This document shows, one piece after another, positions 23,313 to 37,319 of a DNA stretch of 64,000 nucleotides (the stretch's first letter is position 1; every line of letters starts with the position of its first letter). Below the pieces are notes generated by a model, which worked only from the letters and a program-made list of their open reading frames with translations, did no database searches and was not told where the DNA came from. Source of the DNA: Escarpia spicata (Eukaryota > Annelida > Polychaeta > Sabellida > Siboglinidae); assembly GCA_963995525.1 (NCBI GenBank), contig OZ023217.1:1040019-1104018 (forward strand). Reading direction: 5' to 3'. The position numbers were made by a program, and so were the translations under genes.

Positions 23313-23975
23313 CAAAACAACCAATTCAGTTATAACCACCCTGACTGATTCCGGGTAAAACAGATAGTCTCCTTTTAATATTGCTATAAACAGTTTCAAC
23401 ACTTAATATACTAAATGTTGCCTTATTTATGTTACTAAGGCGTCTGAACCGGGGGGGGATGGGGGCACAGTTCCCAGTATGTTTGAAGGAGGCTAGAAAT
23501 AGGATTAGCCCTCTAACATTTAGGGAAGGTGTGCATTTTTTGATGCAATTGGAGGTTTTTGTTGAGTTGGTGAGCCTGAAGGGGGTACAAATGATGATTT
23601 TGGTGAACCACAAGGAGGTGCAAATGGAGGTTTATGGAGAGCATTAAGGTAGGGGTGCTTGGAGAGCCTCAATGGGTGGCAGTTTTACCTACCCTTTTTA
23701 TAAGCCTCAGGGGGTGCAACCCCTCTCCCCTTAACATTCACCACTTTCCGCCGCCATTGTGTTAGAATACGATCTACTAGCGTTTCAGCATTTGGTTTTG
23801 CGTGCGAGGTCACATAACCCAGAACCATTCTTGTCACAGCACCAAACAATATTGTCAAAATAAATATCGCATGACGTCCAAGTACTGGCTAAAACACAAC
23901 CAAATGTCACTTTGTAAAATGTGCTTCATCGTGTTTAAATCGCGATTGATTGAGATATAGTTTGTCATTTTGGAT
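23313..23975. other. Unannotated sequence with a G-rich stretch
   Basis: G-rich plus strand (poly-G at 23450-23460, several GGAGGT words) with no convincing gene. Confidence 0.4.
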
Positions 23976-24055
23976 GTGTAGAGAGCCGTGTCGCAGTTAC
24001 TAGAGTTTCGGCCTCTCAATCGAGAAACAATCATTCAAATCCTGGCTCCCTTGCA
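23976..24055 (+). mobile_element. tRNA-derived SINE head fragment
   Basis: Diverged box A-like GTCGCAGTTACTAGAGTTT and box B-like ATTCAAATCCTGGC are spaced as in a tRNA. The body seen in the neighbouring SINE is absent. It lies about 60 bp upstream of a fuller SINE. Confidence 0.5.
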
Positions 24056-24110
24056 CAATACATGGGCATCGTATGGTGAGGGTGTTTATCAAACTGCTTT
24101 AGTATCTTAC

Positions 24111-24445
24111 GAGGAGCGCAGTGGCGCGGTGTTTAGAGCTCTCAATCGAGAGAATCCGGGTTCAAATCCTGTGCTGCCGTGTCGAACCTTGAGCAAATTC
24201 GTTCACTTCAAGTTGCCTCAGTTCACCCAGTTCTACGAACGAGTACCTGGCTGTAGCCAGTGATGGATATTTGCGTATGAACAGTCTTCGCCCATTAATT
24301 GCAGCGTGGCTGAATGCTTCCCATAGGAGTCGAGATGGTGTTCGATTGAACAGGTCTGTGAGGGAGTAATGTGTAAAGTGCTTTGAGTAGTCCTGGGGAC
24401 TGAACACTGCGCCATGTAAGAACGCACCTTTGCCTCTAACTTTCA
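24111..24445 (+). mobile_element. tRNA-derived SINE, fullest copy
   Basis: The head has box A (AGTGGCGCGGTGTTTAGAGC) and box B (GGGTTCAAATCC), the internal promoter for RNA polymerase III. A conserved body follows (GAGTACCTGGCTGTAG, GTGGCTGAATGCTTCCC, TTCGATTGAACAGGTCTG), and the 3' part has GTGCTTTGAGTAGTCCTGGG and ACTGCGCCATGTAAGAAC. Related copies at 38406 and 48371 share this order, which defines a family. It does not encode protein; movement would depend on a partner LINE that I cannot identify. Confidence 0.85.
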
Positions 24446-24528
24446 TGTTATTAGCTCAGCTGTTTCCGTGGTAATGTTCCACCTTTTTGAAAGAGGTTAC
24501 TTGAACAACAACGCATATTAAAGGGAAT

Positions 24529-25063
24529 AGAGTTTGCCTTCAAACATATGACTCAAAAGACTGTCCTCCGAGACTGTGTGTTTTTCTTTCAGGGTTCAAT
24601 CCCTTACGGTAGCAGACGACACGAAAAGCGAGCTGGAGGCACACCAATGAGTAGGAAGATGATACGATGATACCGTGATGAACGCAGTACTTTGTATCAT
24701 AGAAGGCGACAGAGAAAGACGGGAGTCTCCAGCAGTGGATGGACAAGACAAAGATAACTGGATCCTAGCAATGTCAGCCATGATTCAACTGATCTGACAC
24801 CAGCATCGAGTGCTGCACCTGCTACAGTCGTCGTTGATACCACCGCTCCGCTGCACACGGTCTTGAAACCGTTGTTTCCTAATCTAGCTGCTAACGATCG
24901 ATAATTTAAATTATCTGCTTCTTTCCGCTCGTAATTTATGAATTCAAGACTAGTGCACGAACAGGACAGCCGCTCACGGAGAAGTACCTGTTGGACGTTG
25001 CCGAATCCAAGACGACTAACAGTTTCTATCTAACCCTAACATCGGACAACGTGACCGTCCAAG
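24529..25063 (-). repeat. 535-bp inverted duplication, right arm
   Basis: Reverse complement of 16803-17337, same length. Beyond the outer edge (25064) the minus-oriented candidate exon of the left arm is not continued. Instead the plus strand stays open (ARTGQPLTEKYLLDVAES, then FRLNGFCGLNFGNAV) to a stop near 25138. Confidence 0.93.
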
Positions 25064-25286
25064 AGTTCCGTTTGAACGGGTTTTGTGGCCTGAATTTTGG
25101 GAATGCAGTTACACGTCTGAATGGAGGTGCAGTTTGAGTTAGACGTATGCAGATAGAGTGCAGCTTATTTCAAGGAGTTGCGGTTCCAATTTGATGTAAG
25201 CTTACAGACGCAGATCGAAAAATGCACACCTCCCCCCAAATCAAACAGGGCTTGAACAGTAAAATCGATTTATTGAAAGTTGGTGT

Positions 25287-25373
25287 GCGTGTGTGTGTGT
25301 GTGTGTGCGTGCGTGTCGGTGTGTGTGTGCGTGCGTGCGTGTCGGTGTGTGTGTGTGTTTGCGTGTGTGTGTT

Positions 25374-25465
<92 letters not shown>

Positions 25466-25490
25466 CGTGTGAATGTGTGTGTGTGTGTGC
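25287..25490. repeat. (TG)n microsatellite
   Basis: Interrupted TG/CG/TT variants at the left, pure (TG)n about 25381-25462. Both strands give Cys-Val or His-Thr frames only. Confidence 0.95.
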
Positions 25491-26654
25491 TTTGTTAATG
25501 TTCACCTGTACTATTAATGTAGAAAGTGATAGTGGTTTTGTTATAGCTAGCACTACAATGAACGCCACTTCTTTGAGCATTATATACCAAAACAGTCGGA
25601 AGAAATGATGAAATTCCCTGCGCTACTAACGGTGTATTAAAACATAAGCCAAAACGTCATCTTCTAAACAAGATGATATATGAATAATGTCAAACGGACG
25701 CATCACACGAGACACGCACGACAAAACTGTTGCTCATTAAAAGCGTTCATTCCCTGCGTCGTGCAGAAAGCTTTGACGTCACATAGTCCTCACTAATTAA
25801 GGGTCAATGCCGTGTAGTGGACAATCGTGCTAACTTACTTGGTCAAAAATAGCACAGCCTACGTCCACCGAAAACGAGGTTAGTCAATTTATTTCTCATC
25901 GATCGAAATGAAGGATTTTGGGATATGTCAAAAAGCAGAAGTATTGTAATAAAAAGAGACGAATAAGTTGTGTAAAATTCCATTCCTAGAAAGCAGACGA
26001 ACCTATCGAAATGTTGGCGGAGCAGACACGCATTGTCGCACGTCGGATATGGTAAGAAGACACTCTTCCAAAATTAACATCTAAAAATCACATAATCAAT
26101 AAGGGATGTTAATGTGTAAACACGACAGGCATGCAGGCGGTATCGAAGATTGTTCGTGGCGCTTATTACAAATAACTAACATGGTCTAGAATAAATAAAC
26201 AAATACAATACTGTTATTAACGGTAATTAGTATTATGTTGGGTGCTTTCGCTGCTTGTTCTATATTTGTTAAATGCCGTAGGTGGGACGCTGTAGCACAG
26301 AGTATAACAATGGATGGGTGTACCCGTGCTAGGGGGGTGGGCGTACATAGATGTGTTTAGGGGGAATGGGAGCAGGTGCCCCTAGATCGTTGGAATTTGG
26401 CGTGCCTACAGACATTGTTGTATGAACTCCGTGAACGTGCCCCCTAGACCTTTTGAATGTCTCCAGTGGCTTAAGTTATGGCGGCGCAGCGACGGAAACA
26501 ATTTCAACCAGCACCCTCACCCCCCACCCACCCCCGTCTTCCGATGTCACAAGACGAGCTGAGACAACAGAGTAGCTAAAGTTACGGCGGCGGCAGCGAA
26601 AAATGTTCGGCCGCCAGTGGAGGTTTTTGTGCCCCCTCCTTGCCGCCCCTGTGA
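25491..26654. other. Unannotated sequence
   Basis: No domain. A short MLAEQTRIVARRI frame ends in GTAAGA near 26053, which is too little to call an exon. G-rich segments at 26325-26370. Confidence 0.4.
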
Positions 26655-27337
<683 letters not shown>

Positions 27338-27755
27338 TTAGACGTATGTGTAAACAGTAGACGATAGGGCTGTTCTTTCGTGGTCGTCCTCAGTACGGTG
27401 GTTGGCCACAAACAAAGAAACAGATGACAAGTAAAACCGTTTTACACATCTCCTTAGCAAATCCGTTTACTTGAGTAGCGACTCAAACCAATCGGGTTTG
27501 AACATAATTGAACATAACAATTCAATATTTCCATGAACGACCACTTGCGTTACATTCTGCCTCTTTAGATGCGCCTTGCTTACTTGGCGGAGACAACAAC
27601 GATGTCTCTTACGTCGACCTGTCCTACTTACACGCTGCTTAAGCCACCGGCGTAAGGAGATGCCACGTATTACGTCAGTCGGCCGCGCGAGGTGGACGTT
27701 GCTAGCCATCGAAGTAGGAGCTCTACTATTGTACAGCCAGTTCTTTCCCTTTCAG
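27338..27755. other. Sequence upstream of a candidate exon
   Basis: No recognised gene. It ends in TTCTTTCCCTTTCAG (27741-27755), a strong splice-acceptor-like tract. Confidence 0.35.
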
Positions 27756-27903
27756 GTGTTCGTGATCCACACCGATGCTGCCTGAAGAAAGTCGTCGACT
27801 GCCAGGAACTGTCGCCTCAGACTGACGTCGATATTCGCGATGGTGAATGTGGTACTGGCCGCGGTCTTCCTGATGTGGGTGCAGGCGTTTCTTCGGCTTC
27901 CGG
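27756..27903 (+). CDS. Candidate host exon with start codon and signal peptide
   Basis: A strong acceptor (TTCTTTCCCTTTCAG) opens a 148-nt segment that ends at CGG followed by GTGGGT, a usable donor. Inside it an ATG at 27840 (GCGATGG) starts 21 codons reading MVNVVLAAVFLMWVQAFLRL; a hydrophobic core of about 12 residues is what a secretory signal peptide or signal anchor looks like. The 84 nt before the ATG would be 5' untranslated sequence; frames through it contain stops. If real, it is the first coding exon of a secreted or membrane protein with later exons outside what I can trace. Splice-like words are common by chance, so this is a hypothesis. Confidence 0.3.
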
Positions 27904-28580
27904 GTGGGTACTCGTAACTAAGATGTCGCTATTCGAATGTGTTGGGGAGCGGTCATTATCTGGTTTTCAATGGACGAACATATTCACGTTTTAAGTGTCG
28001 TGCGCATGGTAACGATTCAGATTTCATCGCAATGGCACAAGTTTTTGTTTGTCACGTGACTGACCAGTTGTTGTTCAACTTGTTGTTAGGTCCTATAATT
28101 TGTTTCGGAAAAATCTACATTGGTAATGCTCCCCGTCAGATGTTTACAAAAAAACAAGAAGATGTTATCTTCATACGCAGGGTATCGTTACCTCGTGCTG
28201 TCAGTCGGCCACTAGACCTGTAAGGTTCTCACCAGTGCAAATGTTGTTATCGTGAAATGAAAACATTTCCCTGGTTATAACTATGTTTTCGCGGTGCACA
28301 AAATCGTAGAAAGACTGGCACTTTATTAGAATCAAAATTGATAGCGCGAAGCACCAAAACTAATGCAATGTCGTTGAAACTAATCGTCTTCTTGCTGTAC
28401 GGGGCTTCACTGTTTTCCTACCGTAAATGCAACTTCAATCTAGCCTTATTCTATATTTATGGAGTTTCTGACTTTGGCCCACTGATGAGATGGTAAAAGT
28501 ACATTTGATTTAATTTGGTAAGTCTGTTATTGAATAAATGTGTGATATCAACCAAAATCACGTCGCAAGGTCAATTGCAC

Positions 28581-28582
<2 letters not shown>
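27904..28582. other. Unannotated sequence
   Basis: Possible intron if the upstream exon is real. The open frame 27939-28223 shows no domain. Confidence 0.35.

Positions 28583-28612
<30 letters not shown>
28583..28612. repeat. (AT)n microsatellite
   Basis: About 15 AT dinucleotides. Confidence 0.9.
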
Positions 28613-28613
<1 letters not shown>

Positions 28614-28811
28614 CCTATCTGGCGCAATATTTAATGGGACATAACATGTTAGCTTTGACTGCGTGCAAATAAACGTATGCCACAATATGCCCAGAACACA
28701 CGGGAAATATACACATGCCGCCTTACCTAGGCCTCTTTTTGCCCACTCCACGATCCGTCTTCAACATGTTGATAAACATGACACCTATGATTGCTCCCTG
28801 GAATTTCGGTC

Positions 28812-28972
28812 TATTGTTTTCAAAGGACATGTGCTACTATTGTTCTCAAAGGACATGTGCTACTATTGTTCTCAAAGGACATGTGCTTCTATTGTTCTCA
28901 AAGGACATGTGCTGCTATTATTCTCAAAGGACATGTCCTACTATTGTTCTCAAAGGACATGTGCTACCATTC
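28812..28972. repeat. 26-bp minisatellite, about 6 units
   Basis: Unit TATTGTTCTCAAAGGACATG plus TGCTAC, six copies with few changes (TTTT for TTCT in the first, GTCC for GTGC in the fifth). Confidence 0.93.
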
Positions 28973-29524
28973 TGATGTTTACTTTTAACAAGACGGAAAC
29001 TGATATGCAAGACATAATGGCCTAGTAATGGAGATACCTCACCAAGAAGTGAGCAGTGCGTTAATGGCACCACGAACGTGAAGGAAAAGGAAAACCACGA
29101 ATTTGGAGGTTAAGGGAAACACGTAGGAACGGTTGACTAATATTTAGGTTTCTTCCCAGTTGGTGTTGTTGATAGAAGTAATTGCAGCCAGCGAACCGTG
29201 TCGGGTGGACAACAGAAAACAGTGCTCACTTAGAATTTGCTACATGCTGGGAGTAATTTGTCGGAACCTAATTAGCGCTCTTAGCGTAATCATACATCTA
29301 ACCATGAAGATGCCGTTTTAATGGCGAAGAGCATCTAAGTACGCCGTGTCTTCAGTCCGCGTGTAGTCATTATCGTATTTGATGAAGTCGTGACACAGAG
29401 TTAATTGGTTCACCAAATAATAATCCTCTTTTCGGATCCAATTGCAGAGATGGGATGACAACAGACGCGTGTCCGTATAGGCAGAATTACTATACACAAA
29501 CACACACATAAAGATGATTTCCAT
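28973..29524. other. Unannotated sequence
   Basis: No gene or repeat recognised. Confidence 0.4.
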
Positions 29525-29840
29525 TACTTTAAGATAAGATAAGATAGGATAAGATAAGATACCATATGCTTTATTGCCTCAGCTGAGAAAGTTGTCTTGG
29601 GTAGAACAGATTTGACTGTATTATACAAAACACATGCAATAAAACAGTAGATATAATACTATTATTACATAGCTGTGTATTGATGGTGCATATTATTTGT
29701 AAATCGGGTGTTTTGTAACAGATTTGGCGTAATACACATGATGCATTTATGTACATACACTGGCTAGCGCAGAGATGTGTTATTGTCATATGTGTCAAAT
29801 GTATTACGTATATCATGATCTTATAAGTAACCTCCCCTAG
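29525..29840 (-). mobile_element. Possible LINE 3' end with (TATCT)n tail
   Basis: On the minus strand the block ends CAGCTGAGGCAATAAAGCAT and then a TATCTTATC-type pentanucleotide run (29525-29562 on +, AAGATAAGAT). A 3' microsatellite after an AATAAA-like word is typical of non-LTR elements. No RT codons are recognised upstream, so the family is unknown. Confidence 0.4.
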
Positions 29841-30599
29841 ATTGAGATATTGTAACAGAGTACGACAGTTTACACCAATTAATACTGATTGTAATGAGCA
29901 GTATGCTACTGTAATGTTTAACAAGGTTGATCACGTTTGCTTCCCAGAGCAAAATCCCCAGACGGCAATTTGGCAAGGAAGCCTTGAATGCCTATCTGGG
30001 TCCAACATGTACAGTAACCTAGATTACTGAAATATTGATTGCGTATCTTGTGATAAAATTGCGTATATTTAGGCACTAAGCTGACCTCGTCGCAAGTGTC
30101 TAAGAAATTAGGACTGGCGTGTCGTTTCTGTCTTTTATTTATTGTTCGTGTCAAAGTGTCGTTTTATGGTAAGATGGCGTAGCCCTTAAGTATGCCGTCG
30201 TGTTTCATGGAAATCGCTGTTTTTCACCAGAATAACAATTGTCTTGTTAGGTTGAACTGCGGACCGTAGAAATCATCATTACGACGAAGACTGATAAACG
30301 CGCTGTTCACTCGCTATTTGATTATGTTAGAGGAAGCGTTTCGAAATAAAACAACTAAGGTAACTAGAAATCTTGATCGTAGACTACATAGAAGACGTGG
30401 AACGCGCCAAAGACGAACAACACGAAATCAATAGCATCTGACAGGTTCAAAGGATTATCGCGGATTTCGGGTAGATTTTCAACTTAACGTCTGTTTGAGT
30501 AGTTCAGCGTGATTGCCAGCTGACAACTGCTGATGAGCATTTGCACCGTCAGTAAGTGTGGCTAATTGAGTTCGTGCAAATGGCGGCTGCATATACACA
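29841..30599. other. Unannotated sequence
   Basis: No recognised gene. On the minus strand 30362-30480 has a short hydrophobic open stretch between two stops, too short to call. Confidence 0.4.
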
Positions 30600-31180
<581 letters not shown>

Positions 31181-31315
31181 GAATGGTGTGTGTAATTGCA
31201 AACCTGACTGACAATCTAAATTCGTCTACTCTGTACCATTCTGGGTAGACGTTGCACCTTCTGACATTCTCGTTTCTATGAACATGTTCATTGAACAATA
31301 TAATCGTGTAATGCC

Positions 31316-31471
31316 GCAAGTAGACTAGTGGCATTAGACACGCAAGTAGACTAGTGCCATTAGACATGCAAGTAGACTAGTGTCATTAGACACGCAAGTA
31401 GACTAGTGCCATTAGACACGCAAGTAGACTAGTGCCATTAGACATGCAAGTAGACTAGTGCCATTAGACAT
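31316..31471. repeat. 26-bp minisatellite, 6 units
   Basis: Unit GCAAGTAGACTAGTGCCATT plus AGACAC, starting at 31316, 31342, 31368, 31394, 31420 and 31446. The unit contains ACTAGT and differs from the 26-bp repeat at 28812. Confidence 0.95.
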
Positions 31472-32387
31472 ACACTCGAGACAATTCAAACCATTCTATA
31501 TATCCACTACGGCTGTTAGCGCGTGGATGCAAATGTGCTTTTTAGGTTTTATGAAACCAACGAGCAAACTAGACTTCTATTGTGCTAAAGAGGGGGTGTG
31601 GACACAATTCGAAGCAAACTATATATCACGAAAAATGGAACACTTGTATAAAATTGGGAGTGAAAAATTTTCTTTCAAAAATAATTTATTTCCTATATGA
31701 TTAAATGTGTACCAAAATGATAAGTAGAAGTTGCCTGGTGTTTACATGGACTGATGATATAAATAATTCACATTTGTGTGTCGCGTCTGTCATACTTCTA
31801 AATCGTTGTGTCCAGCAACAATTCTACAATGGTAATTATTTGCTTTGCTTGTAGAGGTGTATTGTGAAGGTATTGACCACGCAAAAATTGAAATGTTAGG
31901 TTTTCCATTAAAATGGTTGAATGGCAGAGGTGGCATTGCAAAATGTTGTCTCTTTTTCTAAATCCGGCTGGAAAAATTCCACCCAGATATGTTTTTCCCC
32001 ATAGAAGAATTAATTAATTGTCTGGGCCTGTCTTACACCTCACACCTAACTCAGCATACCTCTCATGGGGCACCGAGTTCCATAGAGTCCACTACAAGCG
32101 AAACTACCACGACAAAAACCCCTGTTTGACTGGCTCGGCAGCAATTGTGACAGACACTTGATTTACGCAAATAGTGATTACTTTAACACAGCAATAACTG
32201 AAGATCTGACTACATGAATTTCAAAATGGCTGCCAGACATGTGATTACATCAAACTTAATCAAGCACAATGTTATGACCATTCCTGTTTGTGGTAATTCT
32301 CAAGAATCTCATATTTTATTTTCAAATGTTATTCTTGATGATCTGACGAGATGGGACTACTAGGAGAAGATCCATCCTACGAGGTTT
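31472..32387. other. Unannotated sequence
   Basis: An open frame at 31458-31700 has no recognisable domain. Nothing else seen. Confidence 0.4.
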
Positions 32388-32500
32388 GGCTTCAATGAAA
32401 CCTTGGAATCCCCACATACGATATATGTAATGGCTTCAATTACATCTTGGAATCCCCACTTATGACAGATGTAATGGCTTCAACGAATGGCTTCAATCTC
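32388..32500. repeat. 44-bp tandem repeat, about 2.5 units
   Basis: GGCTTCAAT recurs at 32388, 32432 and 32476 with the shared words CTTGGAATCCCCAC and ATGTAAT. Confidence 0.8.
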
Positions 32501-32608
32501 GCAAAGTTTTACAGCCTCGGAAGGTCAGATTTTCATCTTGAAACATATTACGAGGAAACCTTTCCTTTTCTAAACTTGGCAGTTCCAGGTAGCATGCTAA
32601 TATACTGT

Positions 32609-32639
32609 ATGTGTTTGTGTGTGTGTTTGTTTGTGTGTG

Positions 32640-32691
<52 letters not shown>

Positions 32692-32772
32692 TGTGTGTGT
32701 GTCTGTGTATGTGTGTCTGCTTGTGTGCGTATGTTTGTATGTGTGCGTGTGTGTACATTTTTTTTTTTTTTA
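32609..32772. repeat. (TG)n and (GTGC)n microsatellite with poly-T end
   Basis: TG run, then about 50 bp of perfect (GTGC)n at 32640-32691, TG variants, ending in a 14-T run (about 32759-32772). Confidence 0.93.
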
Positions 32773-33544
32773 TACTAAGCAACGGCACGTCACCATATTT
32801 TATGGCATGACAGGTCACGATAACAACACGTTTTGAATGAATATTTGGTTTTAAACGATATGCTATAAATAACGTTAATGTCGCAATGCCATAACCGCAG
32901 TGGAAATGCGCCCATTACACAGTCGTTCAGAGACCCACACACACCGTTGAACAATCCCAGTAAGGAAGGCGGATTACAGAAACACACTCGAAATGCGTAA
33001 TCCTGTTAAGGCGTGCCATAAACATTTTAACGTTATTCCTTTATATTTTTAATGCATACATGCGTATAAATTAGCAACACAGCAAAAAGATCCAACTGGC
33101 CAGTAAAAAAGTGTACTACGTAGGGCAGTAATTACATTTGCAACAAATGTTTCGTGGATACGATCGTTCCTGTAAATATGTGGCTCTGTTAGCGGCCCCT
33201 ACGATGTCTCTGTTGAGTAATCGCATACAAATCTAATTATCATTTCAAACAGCACGAACATAACCAACTTTTTTATTGCTTTGTGAAGACACGATGACAG
33301 ATGTCAAGTCAGTTGAATCAGATTAGACTTGTTATAATCGTTGCTTCGTGAAGTACATGACATTTCCATAGTTGAGTTTTATTTCTCCAAACGCAGCGAC
33401 CAAATTGTGGTAAATGTTTGTATGCATGACGGACGTATTTAATTTATTGTGTGGTCTTGACGCAGGAAACTACACAATTAGAAGATAATTGATATTTAAT
33501 TACTTTATAACGCGGCAGTGGTGAAAGACGCCTGTATTCTTGTA
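32773..33544. other. Unannotated sequence
   Basis: No gene or repeat recognised. Confidence 0.4.
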
Positions 33545-35131
33545 ATGGTCAGATACGCCTTTGTTCGTGCAATGGAATGACAATGTTTTGTTCATGCAGT
33601 GGGATGGCGTCTTTGTTCATGCAGTGGGACGATGTCTTTGTTCATGCAGTGGGACGACGTCTCTGTTCATGTAGTGGGACGATGTCTTTGTTCATGCAGT
33701 GGGATGGCGTCTTTGTTCATGCAGTGGGACGATGTCTTTGTTCATGCAGTGGGACGATCGTCTTTGTTCATGCAGTGGGACGACGTCTTTGTTCATGCAG
33801 TGAGACGATCGTCTTTGTTCAAACAGTTTAAAGACGTCTTTGTTCATGCAGTGGGACGACCTATTTGTTCATGCAGTGGGACGACATCTTTGTTCATGCA
33901 TTGGGACGACGTCTTTGTTCATGCATTGGGACGACGTTTTTTCATGCATTGGGACGACGTCTTTGTTCGTGCAATGGTCAGATACGCCTTTGTTCGTGCA
34001 ATGGAATGACAATTTTGTGTTCATGCAGTGGGACGATCGTCTTTGTTCATGCAGTGGGACGACGTCTTTGCTCAAACAGTTTAAAGGCGCCTTTGTTCAT
34101 CCAGTGGGACGACGTCTTTGTTCGTGCAGTGTGACGACGTCTTTGTTCATGCAGTGGGCAGAGATGCATTTCTTCCTGCAGTGAGACGACGCCTTTGTTC
34201 ATTCAATGGAACGTCGTTTTGTCCATGCAATGGGACGACGTCTTTTTCATGCAATGGGACGATCGTCTTTGTTCATGCAATGGAACGACATCTTTGTTCA
34301 TGTAGTGGACAGAGGCGCATTTGTTCTTGCAGTGGGATGACGTCTTTGTTCATACAGTGGAACGACGTCTTTGTTCGTGCAGTAAAACAACGTCTTTGTT
34401 CATACAGTGAAACGACCGTCTTTGTTTATACGCTGAGACGACGTGTTTTTATGCACTGGGATGACGTCTTTGTTCGTGCAGTGGGACAATCGTCTTTGTT
34501 CACACAGTGGAACGACGTCTTTGCTCATGCAGTGGAACGATGTCTTTGTTCATACATTGGAACGACGTCTTTGTTTATGCAGTGGAACGACGTCTTTGTT
34601 CATGCAGTGGGACGACCATCTTTGTTCATACAATGGAACGACGTCTTTTTTATATGCAATTGAACGATCGTTTTTGTCTATGCAGTGGGATCACGTTTTA
34701 TTCATGCAGTAGGACGACGTGTTTGTTCTTGCAGTGGAAAGACGTCTTTGTTCATGCAATGGGACGATCGTCTTTGTATATGCAGTGTAACGCCGTCTTT
34801 GTTCATTCTTTGGGACTACGTCTTTGTTCATGCAGTGTGACGATCGTCTTTGTTCATGCAGTGGGACGACGTATTTGTTCATACAGTGGAATGACGTCTA
34901 TGTCATGCAGTGGAACAGCGTCTCTGTTCGTGGATTGGGACGATCGTCTTTGTACATGCGGTGTAACGACGTCTTTGTTCATTCATTGGGACTATGTATT
35001 TGTTCATGCAGTGGAACAACGTCTTTGTTCAAGCAGTGGGCAGAGACGCAGGTGTTCATGCAGTAGGGCGATCATCTTTGTTCATGCAGTGGAACTACGT
35101 CTTTGTTCATGCAATGGGACGTTCGTGTTTG
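33545..35131. repeat. 25/26-bp minisatellite, about 60 units
   Basis: Variants of CTTTGTTCATGCAGTGGGAC followed by either GACGT (25 bp) or GATCGT (26 bp). The first type contains GACGACGTC, the second the perfect palindrome GACGATCGTC. Divergence between units is much higher than in the 121-bp array. Open frames up to 213 codons on + are repeat by-products. Confidence 0.95.
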
Positions 35132-35293
35132 AAGATTTCGTGCTCTGATATAATATATCGTAATGGTACATCTCTGGGGTTTCACACTTCTGGGATAAAA
35201 TGTCACAACATTTATGGTTGACTTTTGACGAGCACAGCTCAAATTGTTTGACTTTATTATACGCATATTACGGGTAACGAATTGAAGTATAGG

Positions 35294-35866
<573 letters not shown>

Positions 35867-36663
35867 ACAAATTACATTGGCGTGCCATACGTTTATTATC
35901 CCGTTGTCCGGACCTGCCGACTGGTCATCTTACAAAAACATAATGCATTGAATAGCATATCAAATAATGAAGTGACATGGCAAGTATGATCAAATAAGTA
36001 AATCTTGTTCATGCTGCATGTACATGTTCTATGTTCTTAGAAACAGGTAAACATTGTATTTGAACTCCGAATGCAACTTTAAAGTTTACGTCACAGCGAC
36101 CACGTCATAATATTGGGTGGTTAATTGAAAATCAGTTTATAAAATACCAAAACGTTCTTTATAGCGCAATACCCAGCCCCTAGGACTTTTAAAAGTGTGG
36201 TTACTTAAAAATCGATTTCTATATTACACAAAGTTCTTTATAAAGCGGTATCTAGTCCTGCTGAAAGTGCTTTACACTAAATAAATAACATCCGTGCACA
36301 GTGGGTCGAAGAAAGAGGAAATTTCCCGCCGTAAGTAACAATCACTAGTCGTGATCTTTAAGCCACACTTTGACGCAACGAACAACATGCTCAACGACCG
36401 AACTTGATTCGATTCACTGATCGGTCGATTTCAAGTGAATTGTCCAAATTGAATCTGGTCGGTGCGTTTATCGGATCCGATAGCTCTCCTGTTTCGCAAT
36501 AAAGTAATGTCACCCTCAAGGGATGTGTTCGTCACTGTGACAACATAGAAGGCATGATAGACGCGTGTGGAATCATTCCCTTAATTCCTAACCATTTGAA
36601 CCTACTTGAAAACGTTACCACAATGTCGTATAGACAGATCCCTATACGCGTATATCATTATGT
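35867..36663. other. Unannotated sequence
   Basis: Contains two diverged ~80-bp direct copies (about 36111-36190 and 36191-36270, sharing GTTCTTTATA and AGC words). No gene recognised. Confidence 0.4.
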
Positions 36664-37319
36664 CTGGGGTCGGCAACCTGCGGTCCGCGGGCCAAATGCG
36701 AAAAGCAAAGCTGGGTGTCTTTCCGATCTTAGGACTCGCAGTGAGGAGTTATTTTTCCAACCCGTTCCACGTGGAACTCGACGATGCGCTGTCAGCTGTG
36801 CGGATAGACTTCACCGAACTACAGTGCGGCTCTATGACACTCAAAGCTACCGCCACAGCGTTGACGCGTGTGTAGTGTTACTACATGCATTTGGCGACGA
36901 AACACTTTCCTGACCTGATGAAACACGCTAAGCTCATTGCCAAATTGTTTGGTTGCATCAGCGACTGCACCGAGTGTCAAACTAGTCATGATGGTATACC
37001 AAGAACACTAGCCACGCATATAACGTCTGCTTTTTAATAGTGTCTTCCGAGCGTTGTTCACACCTAGTCATTGATGTTTGATGATAATAATAAGTCTAAT
37101 TCGTAACCAGTAGCAATTTGTTATATTTATTTAAAGTTAACTTTCATTGTACAGTTTTAAGAAAGATTGCTTATAATCAGATTCCAAACATAACATAACG
37201 TATCAGTTCGTATGAGGATTAGGCTAACGATCATCAATATTCAATAATACATGCTTGGCCCGCTGATTTATTCCCAAGTCATGTGCTTGTCCCTTCATTC
37301 AAAAAGTTGCTGGCCCCTG
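36664..37319 (+). mobile_element. hAT-type DNA transposon remnant, 656 bp
   Basis: The left end reads CTGGGGTCGGCAACCTGCGG and the right end AAAGTTGCTGGCCCCTG, which are diverged inverted copies of a known hAT terminus with GGCCCGC subterminal words. Eight-bp flanks CATTATGT and CCATATGT match at 6 of 8 positions, as expected for an old hAT target duplication. The inside keeps transposase-like codons in two frames: SNPFHVELDDALSAVRIDF, ELQC (about 36750-36830), and KHAKLIAKLFGC near 36920. These correspond to the C-terminal dimerisation region of hAT transposases. The rest of the gene is gone. Confidence 0.75.

Noticed and set aside
24111..24190. A tRNA gene
   Set aside because: Box A and box B are present but the cloverleaf is not complete, and the head is fused to a body shared with other copies, so it is a SINE.
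30362..30480. 39-residue hydrophobic stretch on the minus strand
   Set aside because: Bounded by stops on both sides, no splice signals, too short to support.
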